Source of the DNA: Ichthyophis bannanicus
Taxonomy: Eukaryota > Chordata > Amphibia > Gymnophiona > Ichthyophiidae
DNA: 64,000 nt
Assembly: GCA_033557465.1 (NCBI GenBank)
Contig: CM066040.1
Location: 321,736,297-321,800,296, forward strand
Direction of reading: 5' to 3'
Within the stretch, counting starts at the first letter, position 1; every line of letters starts with the position of its first letter. Below are positions 42,438-52,735 of this stretch, piece by piece. The translations under genes were made by a program, and so were the position numbers. A model generated the notes under the pieces. That model saw only the letters and a list, made by a program, of their open reading frames with translations, did not search any database and had not been told where the DNA came from.

Positions 42438-42599
42438 TTTCCTATAGTTAAATTTGGTGAAGTTTCCATAATGCTGTGGAGCTGTTTTGCTGCCTCAGGA
42501 ACTGGAGGCCTGAAACGTATAAAAGGAATCATGAAGTCAGAGGACTACCAAGGTCTTGTGGAGCAAAATGTGCTAGTGTTGGTTGTTGGATTGTTGGTT

Positions 42600-43071
42600 A
42601 AATTTTGTTCTTTCTTGTGGTACTTCTAATAGGTCGGATGTGAGCTGTCATGTTGGTCTTTTGGAGCTCAGCTGTGTTAGCAGGATGCTCATATGTGTGG
42701 CTTGTTGTTGGTGGAATGCTTTGTGAATCAGAACCAGTGTTTTATATTTGATCCGTGCCTCGAGAGGGAGAAAGTGGAGGTCTCGTAATATTGGGGTAAT
42801 GTGATCATATTTATTCCTTTTTTGTGTGATTCTCTCTGTTGTGTTGTAGGTTGTCCATAGAGGTTGCTGGCTGGTAGTCCTTGGTATATCGCATTACAAT
42901 AGTCTATGTGGGGGAGAGTCATTGCTTGCATGATCGATTTGAAGTCCGGTGAGTGAAGGAGTGGTCTGAATCGTTGGAGCATCCTGGCTTTGAAGAATGC
43001 TGTTCTTGTGATCTGTTGTTTGAAGGACAGTGCTTGGTCCAATATGATGCCTAGATACTTTATTTGAGTCT
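42600..43071 (-). mobile_element. L2 LINE fragment
   Basis: The minus-strand frame 43,042-42,728 reads MDQALSFKQQITRTAFFKAR, then MLQRFRPLLHSPDFKSIMQA and MTLPHIDYCNAIYQGLPASN: the L2 C-terminal region after the RT. Continuing down to 42,600 the text is frameshifted (HITPILRDLHFL-like). Truncated at both ends. Confidence 0.78.
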
Positions 43072-43268
43072 GGACCTAATGATTAAGAACACTGGCTTGG
43101 GAGCCCAGAGACCAGGGTTCAATTCCCACTAGCACTCTTTGTGGCCTTGGGCAAGTCACTTAACCCTCCATTGCCTGAGAAAAATCCAAGTTATCAATGT
43201 CCCTGTTTCAATGTAAACTGCTTTGATTGAAATGATAAAACAGTATACAAAACCCGTTCAATAAATTC
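43072..43268 (+). mobile_element. CORE/MIR-type SINE with L2 tail
   Basis: Head AATGATTAAGAACACTGGC, B box GGGTTCAATTCCCACTAG, core CCTTGGGCAAGTCACTTAAC, tail GTAAACTGCTTTGATTGAAA, then ACCCGTTCAATAAAT. The head and core are very close to the MIR pattern; the tail is L2-like. Confidence 0.82.
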
Positions 43269-43739
43269 CTGCCTCACACAATTCCATTCAGAGCTGTGGA
43301 GCTCTACTTGTCATTAAAAACACATACAAATGATGAAACTGGGTTTATGGAGATCTCAAAAGAAAAACATTTTCTTCTTATTTGAAAGGTATGCTTTCTT
43401 CACCCTTTTTCCTGGGGAGGAAGGCAGGTCAGTGTGGCTGCATACCCCTGCAGTCTACGGAGAACCTCCATTACAGGTAAGCAACTTCACTTTCTCCGCA
43501 GACAAGCAGGGGGATACAGGCACACTCCATGGTGAGTCCAGAGCTGAGGACCGCATGGTATATTTTCAGAAGGAGCGGCCCAGGCTATAACCTGTGATGG
43601 GCGGAAGGTGAAGTATGTATTCAAGAGGCAAACATGTTTCAGAGGACTGCCTGCCCGAAGGTTAAATCTCTCGCTGTTGAGCAATCCAAACTGTAATGTC
43701 TTGTAAACATATGAATGGAAGTCCAAGTAGCTGCTCTGA

Positions 43740-44277
43740 AGATATCCTAGGTGGAGACTGAGGACAAACTTGCTACAGTGGTCACAGTGCCTGTAACTGA
43801 TGGGTCCAACTTGATCAGGGGCATAACAAAAGGAGATGCAGTCTCAAACCCAGGACAAACTGGTCTTTTTTGAAGCTGGGTGTCCAGGGTTGTTTGGATT
43901 GAAAGTGACAAAGAGTTGCGAGGATAATCTAAAATCTTTGGTTGCATGCAGGTAATAGAGTAGTACTTGTTTACAATCCAAAGTGTGGAGGGATCGTTCT
44001 GGTGATTCTGTCTGGAAATCTGGGAAAAAGGCGGTAAGTACAATGGACTGGTTCAAGTGAAACTCCAATACAACCTTTGGAAGGAACTTCAGATGTGTTC
44101 TTAAGAGCACTTTTTTATGCAGAAACTGTATGTATGGAGGGTAGTGAACGAGTGTATGAAGCTCACTGATTCTCTATGCAGAGGTTACTGCTACAAGGAA
44201 AACTATTTTACAGGTAAGGTGCTTTAGAGAAGCTGATCTGAGGGGTTTGAAGGGAGTTTTCATGAGTTCTGTTATGT
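43740..44277 (-). pseudogene. DIRS recombinase C-terminal part (subfamily B)
   Basis: Reading from 44,277 downward: ITELMKTPFKPLRSASLKHL, then TCKIVFLVAVTSA, the later frame 44,110-43,844 with LKFLPKVVLEFHLNQS, and finally AATWTSIHMFTRHYSLD-like text with the nucleophile Tyr near 43,700. A stop (TAG) lies just before AATW. The N-terminal part ends at 49,198 with WDLKVV, so the two halves join as WDLKVV-ITELMKTP. Confidence 0.75.
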
Positions 44278-45583
44278 TTTTTTGAAAGTGTGAATAAAGA
44301 GGTGGACAAAGGTGAGTCAGTTGATATAGTGTGTCTGGACTTTCAGAAAGCCTTTGACAAGGTCCCTCATCAGAGACTTTTGGCAAGAATAAAGAGTCAT
44401 GGGATAGGAGGCAGTGTACTACTGTGGATCAGGAACTGGTTAAAAGATAGAAAGCAGAGGGTTGGGCTAAATGGACAATTTTCCCAATGGAGAAAGGTGA
44501 ATAGTGGTGTACCCCAGGGATCTGTGCTGGGCCTGCTGCTTTTTGACATATTCATAAATGACCTGGAAAGTGGAATAACGAGTGAGGTTATCAAATTTGC
44601 AGATGACACAAAACTATTTAAAGTTGTTAAAACCCAAGAGGATTGTGGAAAATTGCAAGAGGATCTTGATAAATTGGAAGACTGGTCATCAAAATGGCAG
44701 ATGAAATTTAATGTGGACAAGTGCAAAGTTATGCACCTAGGGAAGAACAACCCAAACTATGGTTACACGATGCAAGGTTCCACATTAGGAACCACCACCC
44801 AGGAAAACAATTTAGGCGTCATTGTGGATAACATGTTAAAACCTTCGGCCCAATGTGCAGCGGCAGCCAAGAGAGCAAATAGAATGCTAGGTATCATAAG
44901 GAAAGGAATGGAAAATAAAACAAAAGATATTATAATGCCTCTATATCGTTCCATGGTGAGACCGCACCTTGAATATTGTGTGCAATTCTGGTCGCCGTAT
45001 CTTAAAAAGGATATAGAGTTATTAGAAAAGGTTCAGAGAAGAGCCACCAAAATGGTAAAGGGGATGGAAGGATACTCCTATGAAGAAAGGCTAAAAAGGT
45101 TAGGGCTCTTTAACCTGGAAAAGAGACGGCTGAGGGGAGATATGATAGAAGTCTATAAATTAAATGAACGGAGTGGAACGGGTAAACGTAGATCGATTGT
45201 TTATGTTATCAGAATATAGAAAGACTAGGGGACATGTAATGAAGCTACAGGGTAAACTATTTAAGACTAATAAAAGAAAATATTTTTCACTCAACGTGTA
45301 ATCAAACTCTGGAATTTGTTACCAGAGGATGTAGTAAAGGCTGTTAGTGTAGCTGGGTTTAAAAAAGGTTTGGACAAGTTCCTGGAGGAAAGGTCCATAA
45401 ACCATTATTAAGAAGGGACCCAGGATATCAATGCTTGAAGCAATACAAGCATTGTGGAACCTGTGTCCCTTGGGGAAACTGCTAGGTACGTATGACCTAG
45501 ATTGGCCACTGTTGGAAACAGGATACTGGGCTTGATGGACCTTGGTCTGACCCAGTATGGCATATCTTATGTTCTTATGTTCT
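44278..45583 (+). mobile_element. CR1 LINE, 5'-truncated, with most of the RT
   Basis: Starts with text for FFESVNKEVDKGESVD, just before RT motif A, and runs to a 3' end TCTTATGTTCTTATGTTCTT at 45,583. It is the same subfamily as 203-1,083 and among the best preserved. It is inserted in the DIRS recombinase, and an L2 lies tail to tail directly after it. Confidence 0.92.
44290..45219 (+). pseudogene. CR1 reverse transcriptase, 309-codon frame
   Basis: Motif A VCLDFQKAFDKVPHQRLL, B motif VPQGSVLGLLLFDIFINDLE, catalytic IKFADDTKLF, then the thumb and C-terminus through [15 protein letters not shown]. An insertion near 45,160 shifts the frame, so the end reads [15 protein letters not shown] instead of the usual [10 protein letters not shown] text, which can be read in another frame to 45,410. 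The endonuclease is absent because of 5' truncation. Catalytic residues are intact. Confidence 0.9.
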
Positions 45584-45831
45584 TATTTATTTATTTACTA
45601 CACATTTATATACCGCTACTTCCAGCGATCAGCAGCGGTTTGATTAATCTTTGTGGGGTAGTCAATCAAGACTTGGGGGGGGGGGGTATATACATAGATC
45701 TGAGGTCACAGCACACATGATTGGCGTCTTCGGGGACGAATCATACGTTTTTACATTTATATATACATATTTACATATTTAAAACATATTTAAACATATA
45801 TCAGTTTTTACAAATCACTAGCAGTAGAAGG

Positions 45832-48800
45832 TTATATTTGATTGTAATGACATCGGAATAAGTGTGTTTTTAGCTCTTTTCTGAATTTGGTGATGTCCTT
45901 GGTTAGGCGCAGCTCACAGGGGAGTTGATTCCAGATAGTTGGTGCAGAGAAAGAGAAGGCTCTATGACTCGTAGTTGTTTTCACTGTCCTGATGTTGATG
46001 GGGACTTGCAGGGTTCCTGAGTTGATGGTTCTTCTGTCCCTATTTGTGGGTTGCATGCTGATAAGTGAGGATAGGAATGATGGGGATAAGTTGTTTATTA
46101 GCTTGAAGGTGGTCATTAATATCTTGTATTGAATCCTGGCTGCAATTGGTAGCCAGTGTAGCTCTATTAAAATGGGGGTAATGTGTTCAGCAATGCTTGT
46201 TCCCATTATGATCCTGGCTGTTACGTTCTGGGCCATCTGCAGGATATTTAGAGATTTTTTAGGCAGCCCTTGTAAGATGGCATTACAGTAATCTAAGTGC
46301 GGTATAATGAGAGCTTGTGCTACCGACCGAAAATCACCGGGTTCTATTATTTTCCTTAGTGGTTGTAACACTCTTAGTTTATGGAAGATGGCTTTATTCG
46401 TTTTGCGTAGGTGTGTCTCCATTTTCAGGTTGCTGTCGAGTGTGACTCCCAGATATTTTATTTCATTTTTCGTGCTGTACGTGTTATTGCACAGTGTGAT
46501 TGTAGGGGGGGGGTTGAAGTTTGGTTTGCTGGATATGTACATGACTTCTGTTTTCTTATGGTTTATTGTCATGTTGTTTTTCTGTAGCCAGCCTAACATC
46601 TCATCCAGGCATTTTTCGAGTAGTGTATATTGAGGGTCGGCCGCATCTAGTTGCGTATAAAGCATAATATCATCCGCATAGATGTGGTATTTAATATTAT
46701 GTCTTTTGAAGATGTCGCAGAGGGGTCGCATGTATATGTTGAACAGAAGTGCCGAGAGGGCAGAACCCTGGGGTATGCCCTGCGTTTGAGCGAAAGGTTC
46801 AGCTTTTTCGCCATTAAATTGTACTTGCGGCCTTCTGTTCGTTATGTAGGAGGAGAACCATTTGAGGGGGGTTCCCACAATTCCTATATCTTCTAGTTTG
46901 TTGAGGAGGATCTTATGGTGTACTGTGTCGAAGGCGGCAGAGATGTCAATGAAAATGAGTATAAACATTTTCTCTCTGTTCTCTAGGCCTTGGATGAGGT
47001 TGTTCATTAGTGCTATCAAAAGCGTCTCAACTCCATGATTTCTTCTGAACCCGTATTGCTGTTTATCTAGGGTATCACAGTCCTCGAGATGCTCTTGAAG
47101 CTGTATTAGCACAGCTTTTTCAATGATCTTTGCAAGGAATGCAATGCTGGAGATGGGGCGGTATGATGTCGGGTCTTCCTTGTTGAGCGAGTTGTTCTTT
47201 AGGATTGGCCTTATTATAGATTGTTTCAGTTGGTCAGGCATTATTCCTTGATTTAGTGACTGGTTTATGATGTGGGATATTTGCTGGCTGATCTCTTTTT
47301 TTGCTGTTTTTATCCATGCTGTTGGGCAGGGGTCGAGTGGGGAGGTGGTGGTATTTATGGAGGTTAGTATGTTGATGGTTTGCTGCACATCGATGTTGTG
47401 GAAAATACTCCATTTTTGTTTACTCTCCACCTCTGTGCCTTGGCATTGTGTGTCTATAGGGAGATTGGGGATGTTGGTAGTCAGCTTGCTTGCGTAGTGG
47501 TTTGCGAGCGTTTGTGGATTTATGAGGCTATCTGGATGTTCCGGAGTGGCTGTTTTGGTTAGTGATTTAACTAATGCAAAGAGTTCACGTGGTTTGTTGA
47601 TGGCTTTGCTTAGAATGTTGGTATGGTGTATCCTCTTTGCTGTGTTTACTTCATCCTTGTATTTTGATAGGAGGTTGAGGTACACAGATCTGAGCTCGAT
47701 GGATTTGGTTTGTCTCCACCTTCTTTCATGTTTCCTAAGGTCTCTTTTCATTCTGGTCAGCGTTATGTTGTACCAAGGTTCTGATTTTAGTTTGGCTGCG
47801 TTTGGTGTATGGTTCTCTTTAGGGATCGCCATGGCCTGAATACCGGTATCCCAGCTGCTTGTTAAATCGTTGAGGTCTGTTTTAACCAGGTCTATGTGGG
47901 ATTTGATGGTCTCAATGAGACATTCCATATTTGGTTTGTTAAATCTTCTTTGTTGAAGGGGTGCTCTTTTTGCCTTTGTGTCTTTGGATAAGGTAGGAAG
48001 CTTTATCTGCACATTGATTTGGTAGTGGTCCGACCAGGGTAATGGTATGATCTCTATCAGAGGCTTCTCAACGTTGGCTTGCTTTCCTGCAGGTGCGAAA
48101 ACCATGTCCAGTGTGTGTCCCTTTTCATGGGTGGGCTCTGTTATTAGTTGTTGGTATCCTAGCTGAGTCATAGCGTCCAGGAAAGTGTTTGCGTGCGTGG
48201 CTGTAATTGATGTTAGGTTCAGGTCTCCTAGTACGATCTGGAATTTTTTTGGTTGCGTTGCGGAAATGTTTTCTAATGCTGAGGCAAGTATCTCATGCTG
48301 TGGTGAGGGGGGCCTGTATATTAGGCAGATGGATACTGCGGTGTTTTCCACCTTTAGTAGGTCTATGTCTGTGTTTGAGTTCTGATAAGTAATTCCGAGT
48401 TGTAGGTTGCTCTTAGCTACTATGAGGACCCCTCCACCCTTTTTGTGGGTTCGGGGACAGTTGTATAGGTTGTATCCAGGTTTGCTGATCTGGTTTAATA
48501 TGGCTGCATCGGTGTTGGAGACCCATGTTTCGGTTATACATAGGATGTCTGGTTTCTTATCTGTGATGATGTCGTGGATTATGTGTGTCTTGTTCCTGAT
48601 TGATCGGGCATTGATGAGGGTGATATTATGCAGCTCTTGCCTAGCCTGGTTGTTAGCGGTTTGTGTCAGTGGTTGGCTGAGCATGTGGGTCGATGATGCT
48701 TTGGGCCTATGGCGTCTCCGATTTCTCGTAGGGCTGTTAGTGTAGGCACTGTGTTTGAGTGGGTATGTTACTTTGTCTATGTTTTGGTGGTATGGTGTGT

Positions 48801-48942
48801 GTAGGAGTGTTTGTGGCATTTGTATGGTGTAGAGGAGATAGAGTGTAGTGCATAGTTGTGTATGGTATAGGTTTGGATTGAATGTGTGGGCATGGATTAG
48901 CGTGAATAGGCATATACCTATGTATAGGATTGGTATCTTCAT
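45832..48942 (-). CDS. L2 ORF: endonuclease and reverse transcriptase, 1,036 aa
   Basis: The polyprotein that nicks target DNA and copies the L2 RNA there. Residues 1-24 are hydrophobic (MKIPILYIGICLFTLIHAHT), an odd start for a nuclear enzyme. Endonuclease about 105-315: N111 (INARS), E138 (TETW), Y209 (IYRPP), D240/N242 (GDLN), D279, and S304-D305-H306 (SDH). RT about 520-800: SYRPISSIAFLAKIIEK (593-609), motif A FIDISAAFD with D666, IPQGSALSALLFNIY (723-737), and YADD with D757/D758. The C-terminal part includes LHWLPIAARIQYK (928-940) and ends in a basic tail. All expected catalytic residues are present. Length fits a single-ORF L2. The start is the first Met of the frame; an initiation site further in, before residue 100, is possible. 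Confidence 0.93.
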   Translation of the reverse strand: MKIPILYIGICLFTLIHAHTFNPNLYHTQLCTTLYLLYTIQMPQTLLHTPYHQNIDKVTYPLKHSAYTNSPTRNRRRHRPKASSTHMLSQPLTQTANNQARQELHNITLINARSIRNKTHIIHDIITDKKPDILCITETWVSNTDAAILNQISKPGYNLYNCPRTHKKGGGVLIVAKSNLQLGITYQNSNTDIDLLKVENTAVSICLIYRPPSPQHEILASALENISATQPKKFQIVLGDLNLTSITATHANTFLDAMTQLGYQQLITEPTHEKGHTLDMVFAPAGKQANVEKPLIEIIPLPWSDHYQINVQIKLPTLSKDTKAKRAPLQQRRFNKPNMECLIETIKSHIDLVKTDLNDLTSSWDTGIQAMAIPKENHTPNAAKLKSEPWYNITLTRMKRDLRKHERRWRQTKSIELRSVYLNLLSKYKDEVNTAKRIHHTNILSKAINKPRELFALVKSLTKTATPEHPDSLINPQTLANHYASKLTTNIPNLPIDTQCQGTEVESKQKWSIFHNIDVQQTINILTSINTTTSPLDPCPTAWIKTAKKEISQQISHIINQSLNQGIMPDQLKQSIIRPILKNNSLNKEDPTSYRPISSIAFLAKIIEKAVLIQLQEHLEDCDTLDKQQYGFRRNHGVETLLIALMNNLIQGLENREKMFILIFIDISAAFDTVHHKILLNKLEDIGIVGTPLKWFSSYITNRRPQVQFNGEKAEPFAQTQGIPQGSALSALLFNIYMRPLCDIFKRHNIKYHIYADDIMLYTQLDAADPQYTLLEKCLDEMLGWLQKNNMTINHKKTEVMYISSKPNFNPPPTITLCNNTYSTKNEIKYLGVTLDSNLKMETHLRKTNKAIFHKLRVLQPLRKIIEPGDFRSVAQALIIPHLDYCNAILQGLPKKSLNILQMAQNVTARIIMGTSIAEHITPILIELHWLPIAARIQYKILMTTFKLINNLSPSFLSSLISMQPTNRDRRTINSGTLQVPINIRTVKTTTSHRAFSFSAPTIWNQLPCELRLTKDITKFRKELKTHLFRCHYNQI

Positions 48943-49197
48943 TTTATAGCTAATTAATGTACCTTTCCAATGTTGTTTAGTCTGCCAATTCTATTTGGAC
49001 CCTTTGTAACTATATTTGCAGCAATACCAAGTGTAGGGATCGAAAGTAAATGTTTGCAGCACTTAGTATTAGCAAGGCTGATTGTCAAGATTAGCAGGTG
49101 TAGGTAACAGTATGAACCTCGCTTATTACTATGTATCCTGGTATAAACAAATAGCACCGTGTGGCACTCCGTAGCAGCCCTAAGTAGCAGCACTATT
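48943..49197 (-). promoter_or_regulatory. Probable L2 5' untranslated region
   Basis: 255 bp between the ORF and the point where DIRS text resumes. No stop-free reading that matches a protein. An internal promoter would be expected of a complete L2, but no element can be named from the sequence. Confidence 0.4.
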
Positions 49198-49971
49198 TAG
49201 CTTTGACCACTTTCAGGTCCCAGGCCGGGAGAGGTGGTTTGATGAGAGGTTTGGTATTCATGAGGCCTTTCATAAACCTCGAAGTAAGCAGGTGAACTGA
49301 GGTAAGCTTGCCATCCACCAAGGCACGGGAAGCCGCTATGGCTGAGAGGTGTTAACAGACAGATGTGGTTTGCAGACCTGAGTAAGATGCAGCAGGTGTG
49401 AAGGACCTTTCCTAGAGGACAGTGAATGGAGTCCTGATGATGTTCCTTAGCCCAGTGCACAAAGCAGAACCATTTATGTCAGTAGGACAGCCAAGTAGTT
49501 GGTTTCCTTGAGGCAGTAATCACTTCTAGCACTTCCGCAGAGAGGGAGGTAGCTATTGCTGAGGTATTTAGATCTTCCAAGCTGCCAATGAGAGGCTGCA
49601 AAAGTTGGGGTAGAGCAAAATGCCTTGAATGAACAGAAAGGGGTTTGTGCGCAGAAGTTGGGGCCCTTGTATCGTCAGGGCAAGGAGGTGTGGAAACCAG
49701 GTATATCGTGGCCATTGGGGAGCAATGAAGATGACTGATGACTGACGCTTTGTCTTGATGTACCTTGAAGAGAACTTGACTGATGAGTGGAAATTGAGGG
49801 AAGGTGTAACATAGCCGGTGCATCCACGGGATGCCAAAGACATTGTGTGCCCATCGGAGAGGACTTGGTCTGATGGAGCAGAAGAAGCTGCATTTTGCGT
49901 TGTCGAAAGTGGTAAAGAGATCTATCTCTGGAGTGCCCCACTGTGTGAAGAGTGTATGGACTACTGAAGAG
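49198..49971 (-). pseudogene. DIRS methyltransferase-like region and recombinase N-terminus (subfamily B)
   Basis: 49,991-49,479 reads WGTPEIDLFTTFDNAKCSFF, then MHRLCYTFPQFPLISQVLFK and a shifted-frame continuation. 49,470-49,198 gives, in another frame, HLSAIAASRALVDGKLTS, then SRFMKGLMNTKPLIKPPL and AWDLKVV, where the L2/CR1 insertion begins. Corresponds to LSAIAASHMPLDGQPIS in subfamily A. Confidence 0.75.
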
Positions 49972-50080
49972 TCATAGAAACATAAAAACATAACGGCAGA
50001 AAAAGATCATATGGCCTATCTAGTCTGCCCTTCCATTCATGAGGGTCCAAGCACCGACTTAGTGAGGCTGCTAATTGGTT
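49972..50080 (-). mobile_element. CR1 LINE 3' UTR fragment inside DIRS
   Basis: Plus-strand ATAGAAACATAAAAACATAA, then GGCAGAAAAAGATCATATGG and CTAGTCTGCCCTTCCATTC: the reverse of a CR1 end. Splits the DIRS between its RNase H and methyltransferase-like regions. Confidence 0.78.
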
Positions 50081-50084
50081 CTGT

Positions 50085-50531
50085 TCTCCCGGTAGGTAGG
50101 CTGTGCTGAGTATATTTATTGAGAGTGCAAAGAGCCAGAGGAGTGAGGCTTCATGACACAGTCGAAAGGAATCTACTCCACCTTGCTTGTTGATGTAGAA
50201 CATGGATACCTGATTGTCTGTATTAACAGGATCTTGTTGCTGACCCAGCATCTGAAGACTTGGAGAGCATAATAGACTGCTCGAAGCTCCAAAAAACTGA
50301 TGTGAAAGGAGTGTTCTTATGGTGACCAAAGTCCTTGCATGGACAGGTGAAGTAGGTGCACTCCCCAGCCATAGGTGAACATATGCATTGTTAAAGTGAG
50401 GTGAGGTTAAAGTGGCTGGAACTGCAACCCACTGATAGGTGTAATATGACGGTCCATCAGTGTAAACTGTTGTGAAGGTCTAGGTTTGTACCTGCGAACA
50501 ATGGGATTATCGTGGGATTATCATGCTTCAC
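50085..50531 (-). pseudogene. DIRS RNase H (subfamily B)
   Basis: The minus-strand frame 50,329-49,961 reads VNTDNQVSMFYINKQGGVDS, then LCHEASLLWLFALSINILST and GEQNQLAASLSRCLDPHEW. The TDNQ Asp is kept; the final Asp of the usual LADRLS is replaced (LAASLS). Confidence 0.78.
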
Positions 50532-51744
50532 TAAAATGACGCAATGGCTAAATGAACACAATCTACACATTAACTTCAAGAAAACAGAAGCATTATTTGT
50601 TTCTAGAAATCAAAAATTTACCCCCCCCCCCCAACAGAAATAAAAATTGAAAACATAAGCATCTCCATAAAAGATGAAATAAGATATCTTGGCGTTATCA
50701 CAGACAGAACGTTAAGTCTAACAACACACATCAGGAATACAACAAACACAATATATAATAAATTAAGATATCTTAAAAATCTAAAACCATTATTATCAAA
50801 CCTGGACTTCAGATCAGTCCTTCAAGCCCTGATCCTGCCTCCCTTAGATTTTAGTAACATAATTCTTCAAGGTATTCCAAAACATGCTTTACATCAACTA
50901 AAAGTAGCACAACATGTTGCTGCAAGAATGCTTATAAATGCAGGTCCAACTGAACACAAAACCCCTATACTGTACAAACTTCACTGGTTACCTATACAAA
51001 GTAGGATAAAATATAAAGTTATCATAACAACGTTCAAACTGATAAGAGATATAGCCCCATCATATCTAACTGATCTACTGACAATTCATTCAAGGACCAG
51101 AACAGTAAGACAAAGGAACCTGAACACTCTACTTGTTCCAAACAACTTTTCAAAACTCAATAAAACTACAACAAATAGGGCATTCAGCTTCAATGCTCCT
51201 TTAATATGGAACACTCTGCCGGATAAACTCAGAGATATCACAGATCATTCAGCATTTAGAAAAGATCTTAAAACTCACCTATTTATAGAGTACTTTGGAG
51301 ACTCATTCCCAAAAGATGAAATATTTCCCACTTAAACTCATGTATACTCTTATTCATTAATACACAATTTACTTTTTCCTTTTTCTTACTCTATCTTACA
51401 ATACTCAATTTTCCACATTATCATATTTAATCATTACATTAATAATTCTAGTGAACTACAATACATTTTTCCTTGCTCAGATAAGATGAAAAGATTTTTA
51501 AAACTTGTAAATATTTTAAATCTGTATATATGTTTAAACTATCTATATACCTAATCAGCATTTACTTAGCATTGTAACCCTCAAATTACCATTTTTTATT
51601 ATATACAATTTAATGTTCACTGTGATTTCAATTGTTTGAATAAGTTTCAATGTAATGTTCAAGTTTTGTTCTATGTAAACCGCTTTGATTTTTCTGAAAG
51701 GCGGTATATAAAACCGTTCAATAAATAAATAAATAAATAAATAA
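50532..51744 (+). mobile_element. L2 LINE, 5'-truncated
   Basis: Begins after the YADD with TKMTQWLNEHNLHINFKKTE, a C run (about 13) at 50,620-50,632 that disrupts the frame, then YLGVITDRTLSLTTHIRNT in the next frame. The 135-codon frame 50,928-51,335 reads HKTPILYKLHWLPIQSRIKY through RKDLKTHLFIEYFGD, with a normal stop. The long 3' UTR ends GCGGTATATAAAACCGTTCA, then ATAAATAAATAAATAAATAA at 51,744. Inserted in the DIRS between RT and RNase H. Confidence 0.88.
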
Positions 51745-51745
51745 A

Positions 51746-52735
51746 TCGTTCATAGAGGCAGTGTGTTCTGAGGTGCCACTGGAGAGGTCACATGTAGAGT
51801 CTTGCAAAGGGTACCACAAGTACAGAGGCTGCCATGTGACTCAGTAACTGAAACAGGGTGCGAGCAGTCGAGCTCGGAGTTGAAGTAGCCTGCTGCAGAG
51901 ATGTTGTAGAAGCTAGAGCCTGTCATTGGGAAGAAAGACCTTGTCCTTCTGTGTGTTTATGTGTGCCCCAATGAAACAGAGATTTTGTTGAAAGTTTAGG
52001 TGAGATTTTTGTTCATTTATCACAAAGCCTATAACTTGAAAGAGGGCTATGGTGTCTTGAACTATGTGGCTTGTTACCGCTGCGGAGGGTCCAGATATGA
52101 GCCAATCATCCAGTTATGGGTAAATGCAGTGTCCCTGTCATTGTAGATGGCCTGCATCCACTGCCAGACATTTTGTGAATACACAGGGTGCAGCAGAAAG
52201 GCCAAAAGGGAGCACCCTGTATTGGTAGTATTGACTTTTGAATTTGAAGCAAAGGTACTTCCAATGTTAGAGGTGAATTGGAATGTGAGTGTAGGCATCT
52301 GTCAGGTCCAGCGAGGCCAGCCAGTCATTTTGACTGAGCAGGGGAAGGATTGTATTGAGGGAAGTCATTTTGAATTTTTCTCTTTTTATGTAACAATTCA
52401 GGTCCTGATTGTCTAAGATGGGATGTAAGCCACCAGTCTTCTTTGGAATCAGGAAGAAACATGAGTAGAAGTCCTGGTTGCATTGCTTGTGGGGAACTAC
52501 TTCGATGTCTTGATTGTATAAGAGCTCGGTAACTTCCTGTTCCAGGATCTATAAGTGTTGAGCTGAAGGCATCGGCATGTTGGAGCAGGGATGAGGGGAT
52601 GGAAGTTTTAAAAAGTTGATTCTGTAACCCCTTTTAACGATATTGGGCACCCACTGATCCATAGTTAAGGAAAACCAGGGCTCTCTGAAGTGCTGAATCC
52701 TGCTTAACTCTCTCTTCGCAGCTCTGAAAGCCGCC
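51746..52735 (-). pseudogene. DIRS reverse transcriptase (subfamily B)
   Basis: Minus-strand text in shifting frames: SQYYQYRVLPFGLSAAPCVF, then TKCLAVDAGHLQ and LDDWLISGP near 52,110. Upstream, about 52,440-52,330, corresponds to a fingers region like KKTGGLHPILDNQDLNCYIK, followed by a motif A equivalent LASLDLTDAYTHIPIHL. Reading ends at the GC-rich boundary near 52,735. Confidence 0.72.

Larger units (their letters stand above)
38695..42580 (+). mobile_element. Tc1-type DNA transposon, split by a DIRS
   Basis: Left part 38,695-39,237; right part about 42,438-42,580. Between them lies DIRS copy 2. The transposase frames read TISKDLWIPVSIVHNVIKKF, then FSAHGTVKNLQGYGGKRKIN (DNA binding), KDRYKKACLIFAQNHLEKPK, WENVLWTDETKPELFGN (second catalytic Asp region), then across the DIRS VKFGEVSIMLWSCFAASGTG, GLKRIKGIMKSEDYQGLVEQ. 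The final Glu/Asp of DDE is not recovered. Frameshifts near 38,790 and 39,075 make it inactive. Confidence 0.8.
45584..49197 (-). mobile_element. L2 LINE, full-length or nearly so, intact ORF
   Basis: A 3.6-kb minus-strand L2: 5' leader (49,197-48,943), a single ORF (48,942-45,832), and a 3' UTR (45,831-45,584) ending GCGGTATATAAATGTGTAG, then TAAATAAATAAATAA. It appears to be the youngest element here because its ORF has no stop. It lies in the DIRS subfamily B element, directly adjoining the 3' end of a CR1 in opposite orientation. A G run of 13 at 45,676-45,688 lies in the 3' UTR. Confidence 0.92.
43400..52735 (-). mobile_element. DIRS retrotransposon, subfamily B
   Basis: Minus strand, high to low: RT (52,720-51,760), RNase H (50,500-50,085), methyltransferase-like region (49,971-49,480), recombinase N-terminal part (49,470-49,198), recombinase C-terminal part (44,277-43,740), and a terminal repeat (43,560-43,440, TACAGGTAAGCAACTTCACT, then CCGCAGACAAGCAGGGGG). 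Interrupted by L2 (50,532-51,744), a CR1 end (49,972-50,080), and a CR1 plus L2 pair (44,278-49,197). The gag is missing. Domain text clearly differs from subfamily A. All frames are broken. Confidence 0.82.

Noticed and set aside
46307..48745. Several plus-strand frames of 60-112 codons
   Set aside because: All are antisense shadows of the intact L2 ORF.
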